Assembly: GCF_013315265.1 (NCBI RefSeq)
Contig: NZ_JABUFE010000010.1
Span: 62,001 to 126,000 of the forward strand
From: Parasulfitobacter algicola
Lineage (GTDB): Bacteria > Pseudomonadota > Alphaproteobacteria > Rhodobacterales > Rhodobacteraceae
Direction of reading: 5' to 3'
Length of the DNA stretch: 64,000 nt
A model generated the notes under the pieces. It made no database searches. It had not been told where the DNA came from and worked only from the letters and a program-made list of their open reading frames with translations. Within the stretch, counting starts at the first letter, position 1, and each line of letters begins with the position of its first letter. Shown here one piece after another: positions 57,516 to 64,000 of this stretch. The position numbers were made by a program, and so were the translations under genes.

Positions 57516-58436
57516 TTACGGCAAACGCCCCAGGCGATCATGCAACAGCGCCTTGACTTGCGGCACATCCGCATAGATCGCTGCCTTGATAATCGACCTG
57601 CCTTTGATCGGCCGGGCGATTGTCTGGCCGATGGCGTTGCCGGAACAAACCACATCAATCGCCGTATCGCGCATTTTGAAAAGACCCGGATGCGTACATG
57701 CTAGAACCGCCGTTGGATCGTGCATCGAACAGCCGTCGAATTTACCAACAGTCTGATAGAACTTGATATAATGATAACTCATCTGCTGCAGTAGACCGCC
57801 AAGTTTGGGCGCATTCCAAGCGACATTCGAAAAATCACTGGCTGAAAACTGGATCTTATGGGTCACATCCAGGCCGATCATCGTGATATTCGCGCCTGAT
57901 GCGAATACCTCAGCTGCCGCATGGGGGTCGTGATAAATATTCGCCTCAGCATGGTCAGTGATATTCCCGCCTGCATCGACAGATCCGCCCATGATGACAA
58001 TCTGCGCACAATTCTGGGCAAACCATGGATCACGCCGTATCGCTGCAGCAATATTGGTCAGCGGGCCAAGGGCACAAACCGTCAGTTCACCCTTATGTTC
58101 CTGCGCCATATGCACCAGATATTCGTCAGCAGTCTGATCAATCGGTCGTTTTAGGGGTGTTGTGGCAACCACATCGCCCATACCAAAATCGCCATGAATG
58201 CGCGATACTGGTGGAAAGGGCGGTAAAATCCAAGGCTTAACAGCCCCTTTCGCCACTGGGATATCCAACTCGGCCATCTCGGCCAGATAAAGCGCATTGC
58301 GCGTCGCCTGATCGGTCGTGACATTTCCAAAAACTGTCGTCAGCCCAAGCAGATCAATATCCGGGGCACCGCTTGCAAAGAAAAGCGCGATGGCATCATC
58401 AATCCCGGGATCGGTGTCAATTATCAGTTTTTTCAT
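57516..58436 (-). CDS. inosine/uridine-preferring nucleoside hydrolase family protein
   Basis: Calcium-dependent N-ribohydrolase of 306 residues that splits ribonucleosides into base and ribose. The N-terminal metal motif IIDTDPGIDDAIAL, LTTVFGNVTTDQATRNAL, VCALGPLTNIAAAI, IVIMGGSVDAGGNITDHAEANIYHDPHAA and the late SMHDPTAVLACT are all family features. ATG 58436 shares one base with the ychF stop (TGATG), so the two are coupled; a TTG at 58439 is in frame. Its end is 11 bases from the convergent helicase gene. Base preference cannot be read from the motifs. Confidence 0.92.
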   Translation of the reverse strand: MKKLIIDTDPGIDDAIALFFASGAPDIDLLGLTTVFGNVTTDQATRNALYLAEMAELDIPVAKGAVKPWILPPFPPVSRIHGDFGMGDVVATTPLKRPIDQTADEYLVHMAQEHKGELTVCALGPLTNIAAAIRRDPWFAQNCAQIVIMGGSVDAGGNITDHAEANIYHDPHAAAEVFASGANITMIGLDVTHKIQFSASDFSNVAWNAPKLGGLLQQMSYHYIKFYQTVGKFDGCSMHDPTAVLACTHPGLFKMRDTAIDVVCSGNAIGQTIARPIKGRSIIKAAIYADVPQVKALLHDRLGRLP

Positions 58437-59533
58437 CAAGTATTAAAAAGGAAATGCAGAACGTCACCGTCCTTGACCTGATATCCCTTACCTTCTGCCC
58501 GCATCTTGCCAGCTTCTTTGGCACCTTGTTCGCCGTTCAAAGCCACAAAATCATCATAAGCAATGGTTTCGGCGCGAATAAAGCCTTTTTCGAAATCCCC
58601 ATGAATAACGCCCGCCGCCTGCGGCGCCAGCGTGCCCTGTTTGATCGTCCAGGCGCGCGCTTCCTTGGGGCCGACGGTGAAATAGGTTTCAAGGTGCAGC
58701 AATTCGTACCCGGCACGGATCAACCGATCCAATCCAGCTTCGGTCAGGCCCATTTCCGTCAGAAACATCTCGGCCTCGTCCGGATCAAGCTGGCTGATTT
58801 CCTCCTCGATCTGGGCCGATATAATCACATGTGAATTTCCCTGCGCCGCGGCCATTTCCGCCACTTTCGCCGAATGCGCATTGCCATCGGCGGCCTCGGC
58901 CTCGCCCACATTACACACATAAAGCACCGGCTTCGTCGTCAAAAGCTGCAGCAATTTCCAGGCTTTGGCGTCTTCCTCGTCAACGTCCACCACCCGCGCA
59001 GGCTGCCCATTTTCAAGCGCCTGCAACGCCATTTTCAACAAACGTTCCTGCTGCACTGCGTCTTTGTCACCGCCCCGGATCTTGCGCACCACGTTTTGCA
59101 TACGCTTTTCGATCGACTCCATATCGGCCAGCATCAATTCCATCTCGATGGTTTCCGCGTCCGACACCGGATCAACGCGCCCTTCGACATGGGTCACATC
59201 GCCATCTTCAAAACACCGCAGCACATGCGCAATCGCGTCGACCTCGCGAATGTTGGCCAGAAACTGATTGCCCAGCCCTTCGCCCTTGCTGGCCCCTTTG
59301 ACCAACCCCGCGATATCCACAAACGTCATCCGCGTCGGGATGATTTCCTTGGATGCCGCAATGGCCGCCAACTTATCCAGTCGCGCATCCGGCACCGCAA
59401 CCTCGCCCACGTTCGGTTCAATCGTGCAAAACGGAAAATTCGCTGCCTGTGCCGCGGCCGTCCGGGTCAACGCATTGAAAAGCGTTGATTTGCCTACATT
59501 CGGCAGCCCCACGATGCCCATTTTAAAGCCCAT
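58436..59533 (-). CDS. ychF: redox-regulated ATPase YchF
   Basis: OBG-family P-loop protein of 365 residues that prefers ATP over GTP and binds the ribosome; it is linked to oxidative-stress control. Visible: [68 protein letters not shown] and the C-terminal TGS-type part ([32 protein letters not shown]). I start at ATG 59533 behind AGGAGAGG; a frame open to 59647 crosses into the spacer and gapR. Followed by the nucleoside hydrolase. Confidence 0.95.
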   Translation of the reverse strand: MGFKMGIVGLPNVGKSTLFNALTRTAAAQAANFPFCTIEPNVGEVAVPDARLDKLAAIAASKEIIPTRMTFVDIAGLVKGASKGEGLGNQFLANIREVDAIAHVLRCFEDGDVTHVEGRVDPVSDAETIEMELMLADMESIEKRMQNVVRKIRGGDKDAVQQERLLKMALQALENGQPARVVDVDEEDAKAWKLLQLLTTKPVLYVCNVGEAEAADGNAHSAKVAEMAAAQGNSHVIISAQIEEEISQLDPDEAEMFLTEMGLTEAGLDRLIRAGYELLHLETYFTVGPKEARAWTIKQGTLAPQAAGVIHGDFEKGFIRAETIAYDDFVALNGEQGAKEAGKMRAEGKGYQVKDGDVLHFLFNT

Positions 59534-59561
59534 GCGGACCTCTCCTTTTATAAAATTCGGC

Positions 59562-59822
59562 TCAGGACATGCCCAAAGCTTGCTTATACATGTCCAACAC
59601 GGCTTCTTCTTCGGCGATGTCTTCGGCATCACGCCTGCGCAACGCAATCACTTTACGGATCACCTTGGTGTCATATCCGCGCCCCTTGGCTTCGGCCATG
59701 ACCTCTTTCTGCTGATCAGCGATGTCTTTCTTTTCGGCCTCAAGCCGTTCATAGCGCTCGATAAACTGGCGCAGTTCGTCAGCGGTCACGCGGTAGCTGG
59801 CATCGGTTGACGTATCGCTCAT
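59562..59822 (-). CDS. gapR: DUF2312 / GapR-type nucleoid-associated protein
   Basis: An 86-residue, highly charged helical protein of DUF2312. The family includes Caulobacter GapR, which clamps overtwisted A/T-rich DNA and stimulates topoisomerases. Visible: VTADELRQFIERYERLEAEKKDIADQQKEVMAEAKGRGYDTKVIRKVIALRRRD, the conserved core. I start at ATG 59822; an upstream in-frame Met at 59849 is less typical. It precedes ychF by 28 bases on the same strand. Confidence 0.88.
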   Translation of the reverse strand: MSDTSTDASYRVTADELRQFIERYERLEAEKKDIADQQKEVMAEAKGRGYDTKVIRKVIALRRRDAEDIAEEEAVLDMYKQALGMS

Positions 59823-59934
59823 GGGGCAACTCCTGATCTGTGCCGTCACTGACTAACGCTCCGCCTTACGTCCTGCAAGGGGTTGCGAAGACCCTGATGT
59901 TACGTTAGCGCGCAATCGTCAAAAGGAGAGACGG

Positions 59935-60150
59935 ATGGAATGGCTTGTTTGGATCGGTGCCGCAATCACAGTCGCAGGACTGGGGGGCGTGATTGCCAGT
60001 ATTTTCAAAATCTCGGCCGCCAAGAAAACTGCGTCTGATGATGATGTGTTACGGGAAAAGCTGAAAAAAATCATCCCGCTGAACCTGGGTGCACTGTTTT
60101 TGTCGATGCTGGGGCTGATGTTGGTGGTTGTCGGGATATTTCTGGCCTAG
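59935..60150 (+). CDS. small membrane protein, 71 residues
   Basis: An unnamed protein with two membrane segments: WLVWIGAAITVAGLGGVIASIF and LNLGALFLSMLGLMLVVVGIFL, joined by a charged loop (AAKKTASDDDVLREKLKKI). AAAAGGAGAGACGG gives an excellent ribosome site for ATG 59935. I believe similar proteins occur in Rhodobacterales, but I cannot give a function. It is a single gene, divergent from gapR and convergent with the aminopropyltransferase-domain gene. Confidence 0.75.
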   Translation: MEWLVWIGAAITVAGLGGVIASIFKISAAKKTASDDDVLREKLKKIIPLNLGALFLSMLGLMLVVVGIFLA

Positions 60151-60178
60151 GCCCGAAACCTGAAACCGGTACTAGTGT

Positions 60179-61726
60179 CTATTTCAGATCAGCTAGATAC
60201 ACCTGATATAAATCCGGCTCAAAAATCGAATTGACCTTCAAATTATCGGGGCGGGCGATATCAACCGGAAACACGGTTGATGCCGCAAAAACTTGATCGG
60301 ACATAAACTGCAATCCCTCTGGCATGGGGCCAAGGGTTTCACCTTGGGATTTATGGGCGATGTTAAACCCCCAAACACCAAAAGACGGAATCGATATAGT
60401 ATAATGCGTCGTCTTGGGAAAGACCGCCTCCATCGTTTCGGCAATCGTCCAATAGGTATTGCGTGCGAAATAGGGGGATGTGCTTTGGCTTACCAGAAGG
60501 CTGCGATCCGACATGCGCCGGGATAACATCGTGTAAAATTCCACCGAATACAGCTTGGCAATCGCTTCGTTATGGGGATCGGGGAAATCGATGATCACCT
60601 TGTCATATACGCGGTCGGTCTGCTGGATGAAAACGAACGCATCCTGATTATACAGATGCACTTTGTCCGACGACAGGCTGCCGCCGTTCATCTGAACCAA
60701 TGGTGCAAAATCCCGACCCAGTCGTGTCATTTCAGGGTCGATATCCACCAGGTCAATCCGCTCGACATCCTCGTGTTTCAGAATTTCACGCACGGCCAGA
60801 CCGTCGCCACCGCCCAGAACCAATACGTTCTTTGACGGACCTGTCCAGCTTAGCACCGGGTGCACTAATGCCTCGTGGTAACGATGTTCGTCGAATTCGG
60901 AAAACTGCAGGTGTCCGTCAATAAACAGCCGGAAATCATTGCGTTTCCAGGTGTTGGTGATGACCAGCGACTGATATTGCGTCTGCTTTTGCCAAACGAT
61001 CTGATCAAAATACAGGTGCTGCTGCGCATAGGCCGTGATGCGTGTGGCCATCGCCGTCAGCAAAACCAGCAGTCCGAACATGCCCAACACGATATATAGC
61101 GTCAGCTTTGGCGACCGCAGATATTCCCGCAACCAGATCACGTTCAGCAAAGCCACCGCGATATTGATCAAACCAATGGCAAAAGACGCGGTGATCAGCC
61201 CAAGCGACGGCAGCAACAATAGCGGAAAGGCGACAGATCCGAACAACGCCCCGATATAATCCAGCGACATGACATCCGCGATAGAACTGCGCGTGCCTTT
61301 ACGCGCAGACAGAACCCGTGTCAGCAGCGGAATTTCCAGTCCGACCAATGTACCAATGCTGAAGATCAGCGAAAACATCGCAACTTGGTACATCCACGGC
61401 GCAAAGGGAAACATCATGAACAGCGTGATGCTGGATAAACCGCCCAGCAACGCCAGCGCGACCTCGACATAAATAAAGGCCTCGATCAGGCGCCCGCGAA
61501 TATAGCGGGACAGATGCGACCCGATCCCCATGGCAAACATGAAAAAGCCAATGGTCAGCGAAAACTGATACACCGAATTGCCCAGCAGATAGCTGGAGAC
61601 CGTTCCGATGATCAGCTCGTACACGATCCCGCACATCGCCACGACAGTGATTGACATCAACAGGATCGTGGCCTGTTTGGCAGGCAAGTTTTCGTATGTT
61701 TCGTCAGATGAAGTGATATCAGTCAT
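60179..61726 (-). CDS. membrane-bound spermidine-synthase-like aminopropyltransferase
   Basis: A 515-residue fusion of a membrane domain (about residues 20-235, seven or so helices, with GIVYELIIGTVSSYLLGNSVYQFS) to a SpeE-like domain. The latter has YHEALVHPVLSW, the SAM-type motif VLVLGGGDGLAVREIL, VDIDPEMTRLGRDF and VIIDFPDPHNEAIAKLYSVEFY, in which the usual catalytic Asp is kept. Soluble SpeE is about 290 residues, so the membrane half is the oddity. With speD upstream it may use decarboxylated SAM to aminopropylate an acceptor at the membrane. A hairpin lies directly before its ATG. Confidence 0.85.
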   Translation of the reverse strand: MTDITSSDETYENLPAKQATILLMSITVVAMCGIVYELIIGTVSSYLLGNSVYQFSLTIGFFMFAMGIGSHLSRYIRGRLIEAFIYVEVALALLGGLSSITLFMMFPFAPWMYQVAMFSLIFSIGTLVGLEIPLLTRVLSARKGTRSSIADVMSLDYIGALFGSVAFPLLLLPSLGLITASFAIGLINIAVALLNVIWLREYLRSPKLTLYIVLGMFGLLVLLTAMATRITAYAQQHLYFDQIVWQKQTQYQSLVITNTWKRNDFRLFIDGHLQFSEFDEHRYHEALVHPVLSWTGPSKNVLVLGGGDGLAVREILKHEDVERIDLVDIDPEMTRLGRDFAPLVQMNGGSLSSDKVHLYNQDAFVFIQQTDRVYDKVIIDFPDPHNEAIAKLYSVEFYTMLSRRMSDRSLLVSQSTSPYFARNTYWTIAETMEAVFPKTTHYTISIPSFGVWGFNIAHKSQGETLGPMPEGLQFMSDQVFAASTVFPVDIARPDNLKVNSIFEPDLYQVYLADLK

Positions 61727-61733
61727 AAAAATG

Positions 61734-61759
61734 CCCCGAAGCGCGGCAACGCTCCGGGG
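61734..61759 (-). terminator. hairpin/attenuator directly before the aminopropyltransferase gene
   Basis: On the minus strand CCCCGGAGCG pairs with CGCTTCGGGG (one mismatch) around TTGCCG, followed by CATTTTT and then the ATG at 61726. It has the form of a Rho-independent terminator, and the GGGG of its right arm is the only ribosome-site-like sequence for the gene, so it could control both transcription and translation. Confidence 0.65.
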
Positions 61760-61788
61760 TCCCTATTTCAGGTTATGTCAGCCTTGGC

Positions 61789-62388
61789 TTATTTGCCTGT
61801 GCCAACACCACCGGACCGCGCGCGTGATCTTGCGCTGGACGGTGCTTTATAGCTTGAACGCGGTGTTGTTTTCCGGTCGTTGAACGACCCCGGTGTCACA
61901 CCCGCAGCGCGCTGACGGCTTAACATGCTGCCGATCAAAGCGCCTGCCAGAAACCCTGTGCCTGAAAAACGCAGATCAGATGAATTTCCTGCCACATCTG
62001 TTGCGATCAGACGGTTATTTTCGGAATCGATCTCAACCGTGAAAACATCGCCTTCGCCATCGTCCTGAACGTTGTTTACGTTTTTGTCAGCAAAGGCCAG
62101 AAACGACGCATCTTCTTTCATGCTCAGGCCAAGGGGCTGATCATAAAAGCGCGGATCCGCATTCAGAATAGACGCGAAGTACTCGGTGAATTCCGTCATG
62201 TTTTCAGCAGGAAGTTCGCCGGTGATATTATTTTTTTCCAGATAATTGTGATAGTTCACAACAACAAATTCAGTGCGATCCAAAACCTGTCCCAAATCCG
62301 CAGATTGTTCAGATTTATCGCCAAAAATGAAAAAATAGCCAACCAGCGCAACAACGCCAAGACCAATAATACCCTTAATATTTCCCAT
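61789..62388 (-). CDS. unknown membrane-anchored protein in the polyamine cluster
   Basis: A 199-residue protein I do not recognise. An N-terminal membrane segment (IKGIIGLGVVALVGYFFIF) is followed by an acidic domain outside the membrane (TEFVVVNYHNYLEKNNITGELPAENMTEFTEYFA; FADKNVNNVQDDGEGDVFTVEI, reminiscent of an Asp-rich metal loop), then a glycine-rich segment (GFLAGALIGSML) and a basic Ser/Arg-rich tail. It lies 85 bases behind the rhomboid-GNAT gene and 62 before the aminopropyltransferase gene, on the same strand. The placement suggests a joint function at the membrane. Confidence 0.7.
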   Translation of the reverse strand: MGNIKGIIGLGVVALVGYFFIFGDKSEQSADLGQVLDRTEFVVVNYHNYLEKNNITGELPAENMTEFTEYFASILNADPRFYDQPLGLSMKEDASFLAFADKNVNNVQDDGEGDVFTVEIDSENNRLIATDVAGNSSDLRFSGTGFLAGALIGSMLSRQRAAGVTPGSFNDRKTTPRSSYKAPSSARSRARSGGVGTGK

Positions 62389-62473
62389 AGTACTGTACCT
62401 ATAAAGTTTATGTGTCTGATTTTATCTTATAATAGTGGAAAAACGATTGAAAAGGCATATCTGTAAGAATTGG

Positions 62474-63793
62474 TTATTTGAGACGATATGTCCACCAGTC
62501 CTGCGCCTCTCCTACAGCATAATAATCGGCAAGACTTCCAACCTTTTCAAACCCATAGTGTTCAAGATCAGGTGCGGCCAAAGCCGAGATGTCTTGTGGC
62601 AAAGACGTCACAAGAATACGTGCGCCACCGGCTTGCGCTTTTCGGATCACTTCGGCCAGACCATTCACACCGATCCCTTCCTCTTTCCACGTCAGCGCAG
62701 CCCCGCCTTCGGATTCGGGCGCTTGCGGCGCGCCGGTGAATGTCACGCCCTTTGCAGGCGGAAAATCCTCGGCCCGCGCAGGCACAGCTTCGGAATTGAT
62801 CAACCCATAGATAATCTTGGCCTCATCCGCGCTGTGATAGGCGGGCACGCGCAATTCCTCAAACGCGCCAAGCGACTGATAAAAGGCACGCGCGTCGGCA
62901 TAGATATCGACCCCGTCTTCGGTGTAATCGCTGGTCGAAATGAACATCTTGCGCGCACCCTGATCGGCCAGTGATTTCAGCAAATCATTCACCATCAATT
63001 TGCCAAGCCCCTGACCGCGATGCATTTTCGCCAAATAGGTCCACGACAGCCAAACCGCCTTATCGGTGTCTTCGATCGGTGAATAGCCGGTCACACCCAG
63101 CACATTGCCCCGTTCCAGTAGCACAAACATATTCGCAAACTGGCTCTCCAGCAAATCTTCCTCGGCCTCGGCCGCGTCGTCCTCATCTGTTTCATTTATG
63201 ATGTCGATCACATACCGAAGATGCTTGAATTCCATCGGCTTCAGACGCGGACCGCCGCCACCAAACAAACCACCCAACATTGCGAACACTCCTCCGGTAA
63301 CTGCGCCGCCGATATGAACAAAGACGGCAATTTCTGACCACTGATGTACGGTTTCGAACACCGCAGCCCCTGCAATAATCAAGGCCCAAACCGGATTAAG
63401 ACCGGTCTTTTTCGGGCTGCACAAGGCAAAAGCTGCCATGGCATAGGCTATTCCCGACAGACCCACAAACCGATCATCGACCAAATAAAGCTCAAGGGCG
63501 GTGCCAACAAATGCGGCAACAACGGCCAGTGTAATCAAAAACAACGCATTGGTGCGCGTTTCGATAAAATAGCCCGCAAATCCGATCAAAACCATGTTGC
63601 CCAGCAAATGCATCTGCGTGCCATGGCGAAAGATATTGGCCAACGCCATGCCAAATCGGTCCGTCAGCGGCGCCGCAGGAACCGCAAATCCACCCGGACC
63701 CCAGATATAAAACGCGGCACTTCCTGCCAGGATCAATGCAACGGTGACGGGGAAAAAGCCCGATGTCTCAGCCCCTTTTGGGTCTGATGTCAT
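62474..63793 (-). CDS. rhomboid-family protease fused to GNAT acetyltransferase domains
   Basis: A 439-residue fusion. Residues 1-180 form a rhomboid domain with [12 protein letters not shown] (His57, His62, Asn66), the catalytic serine Ser113 in GLSG and the partner His160 in [10 protein letters not shown]. Residues about 185-333 form a GNAT domain with acetyl-CoA motif [15 protein letters not shown] (259-264) and the family ending [13 protein letters not shown]. The last 100 residues look like a second, shortened GNAT fold ending [21 protein letters not shown]. The start overlaps the speD stop (ATGA). The substrates are unknown; an amine acceptor is plausible from the speD link. Confidence 0.85.
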   Translation of the reverse strand: MTSDPKGAETSGFFPVTVALILAGSAAFYIWGPGGFAVPAAPLTDRFGMALANIFRHGTQMHLLGNMVLIGFAGYFIETRTNALFLITLAVVAAFVGTALELYLVDDRFVGLSGIAYAMAAFALCSPKKTGLNPVWALIIAGAAVFETVHQWSEIAVFVHIGGAVTGGVFAMLGGLFGGGGPRLKPMEFKHLRYVIDIINETDEDDAAEAEEDLLESQFANMFVLLERGNVLGVTGYSPIEDTDKAVWLSWTYLAKMHRGQGLGKLMVNDLLKSLADQGARKMFISTSDYTEDGVDIYADARAFYQSLGAFEELRVPAYHSADEAKIIYGLINSEAVPARAEDFPPAKGVTFTGAPQAPESEGGAALTWKEEGIGVNGLAEVIRKAQAGGARILVTSLPQDISALAAPDLEHYGFEKVGSLADYYAVGEAQDWWTYRLK

Positions 63794-64000
63794 TCAGGGG
63801 CAGGCCGATGGGCGATGGAACAACCACGGTTCAACACAACAACAGATTCGCTTTGCGGTTTGAAAAACGCGCGCAAATGATCAATGCTCAGCGATGTATC
63901 GGCATCACCACACATGAACACGTCAATCGCTGCATAACCATGTTCCGGCCAAGTATGGATGCTGATGTGCGATTCTGCCAAAAGTGCTACGCCTGTAACG
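63790..64000 (-). CDS. speD: S-adenosylmethionine decarboxylase proenzyme (partial, N-terminus outside window)
   Basis: Pyruvoyl enzyme that makes decarboxylated SAM, the aminopropyl donor for polyamine synthesis. Only the last 70 codons lie in the window. They contain the processing site [17 protein letters not shown], where the chain is cut between Glu and Ser so that the Ser becomes the pyruvoyl group. The signature is complete and the C-terminal part ([23 protein letters not shown]) is normal for the short bacterial form. Its TGA overlaps the ATG of the rhomboid-GNAT gene, showing translational coupling. Confidence 0.93.
   Translation of the reverse strand, partial: VTGVALLAESHISIHTWPEHGYAAIDVFMCGDADTSLSIDHLRAFFKPQSESVVVLNRGCSIAHRPAPE

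Noticed and set aside
58831-59488. Plus-strand ORFs of 156 and 204 codons opposite ychF.
   Set aside because: Both are mirror readings of a G+C-rich conserved gene and of low complexity (Arg/Pro/His).

Overview
This window looks like chromosome of a marine alphaproteobacterium of the Rhodobacterales (Roseobacter group). The grounds are the RpoHII-type sigma-32, a ccoGHIS block behind an FnrL-type box, a sulfonate (DHPS/sulfolactate) catabolic cluster, a TolC/PopZ-like pair, a GapR-type (DUF2312) protein and several small proteins with Roseobacter-like sequences. The assignment rests on protein resemblance and gene order, without any search. No rRNA, tRNA, CRISPR array, prophage or insertion sequence was recognised. 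Base composition is moderate at the left and appears to rise towards the right.

Layout. 1-9.1 kb is housekeeping: a 2-hydroxyacid dehydrogenase (cut by the window edge), csaA, proC, a YbjN protein, ubiK, then lgt, a MidA-type methyltransferase and pgeF, a 50-residue ORF, a fused ATP sulfurylase/APS kinase, and trxB. 9.2-14.2 kb has an Lrp/AsnC regulator and ccoGHIS for cbb3 oxidase assembly. 14.3-19.9 kb holds two cobalamin-salvage genes, rpoHII behind an RpoE-like promoter, a ChaN protein, coaBC, dut and a membrane-anchored MoeB. 20-24.2 kb has two genes of a polar amino-acid ABC transporter without an ATPase and an M3 peptidase.

24.2-31.5 kb is a complete histidine-utilisation locus: hutC-hutF diverge from hutI-hutH-hutG-hutU. 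It encodes the five-step route that passes through formylglutamate. 31.5-42.2 kb is a sulfonate locus. A GntR regulator diverges from suyAB; a DUF937 gene follows. Then, on the minus strand, come two permeases, an ATPase, a binding protein and hpsN-hpsO-hpsP, with a divergent LacI regulator (HpsR-like) and paired LacI-type operators between. Together these genes predict uptake of 2,3-dihydroxypropane-1-sulfonate, its oxidation to sulfolactate and desulfonation to pyruvate plus sulfite.

42.3-49.6 kb has a Pcm-like methyltransferase, tolC, a PopZ-like protein, cobQ, a small conserved protein, efp, a 1-Cys peroxiredoxin, and a TetR-pspA-yiaA envelope-stress unit whose gaps contain repeated TGAAC-N3-GTTCA palindromes. 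50.3-55.3 kb is the 4-hydroxybenzoate/protocatechuate operon pobA-pcaD-pcaC-pcaH-pcaG-pcaB. 55.5-60.2 kb carries a DEAD-box helicase, a nucleoside hydrolase, ychF, gapR and a small membrane protein.

60.2-64 kb is the least familiar part: a polyamine-type set on the minus strand made of speD (cut by the edge), a rhomboid protease fused to GNAT domains, an unknown membrane-anchored protein, and a spermidine-synthase domain fused to a membrane domain. A strong hairpin lies directly before the last gene. This set is my best candidate for an undescribed system; the sulfonate locus and the TetR/PspA circuit come next.
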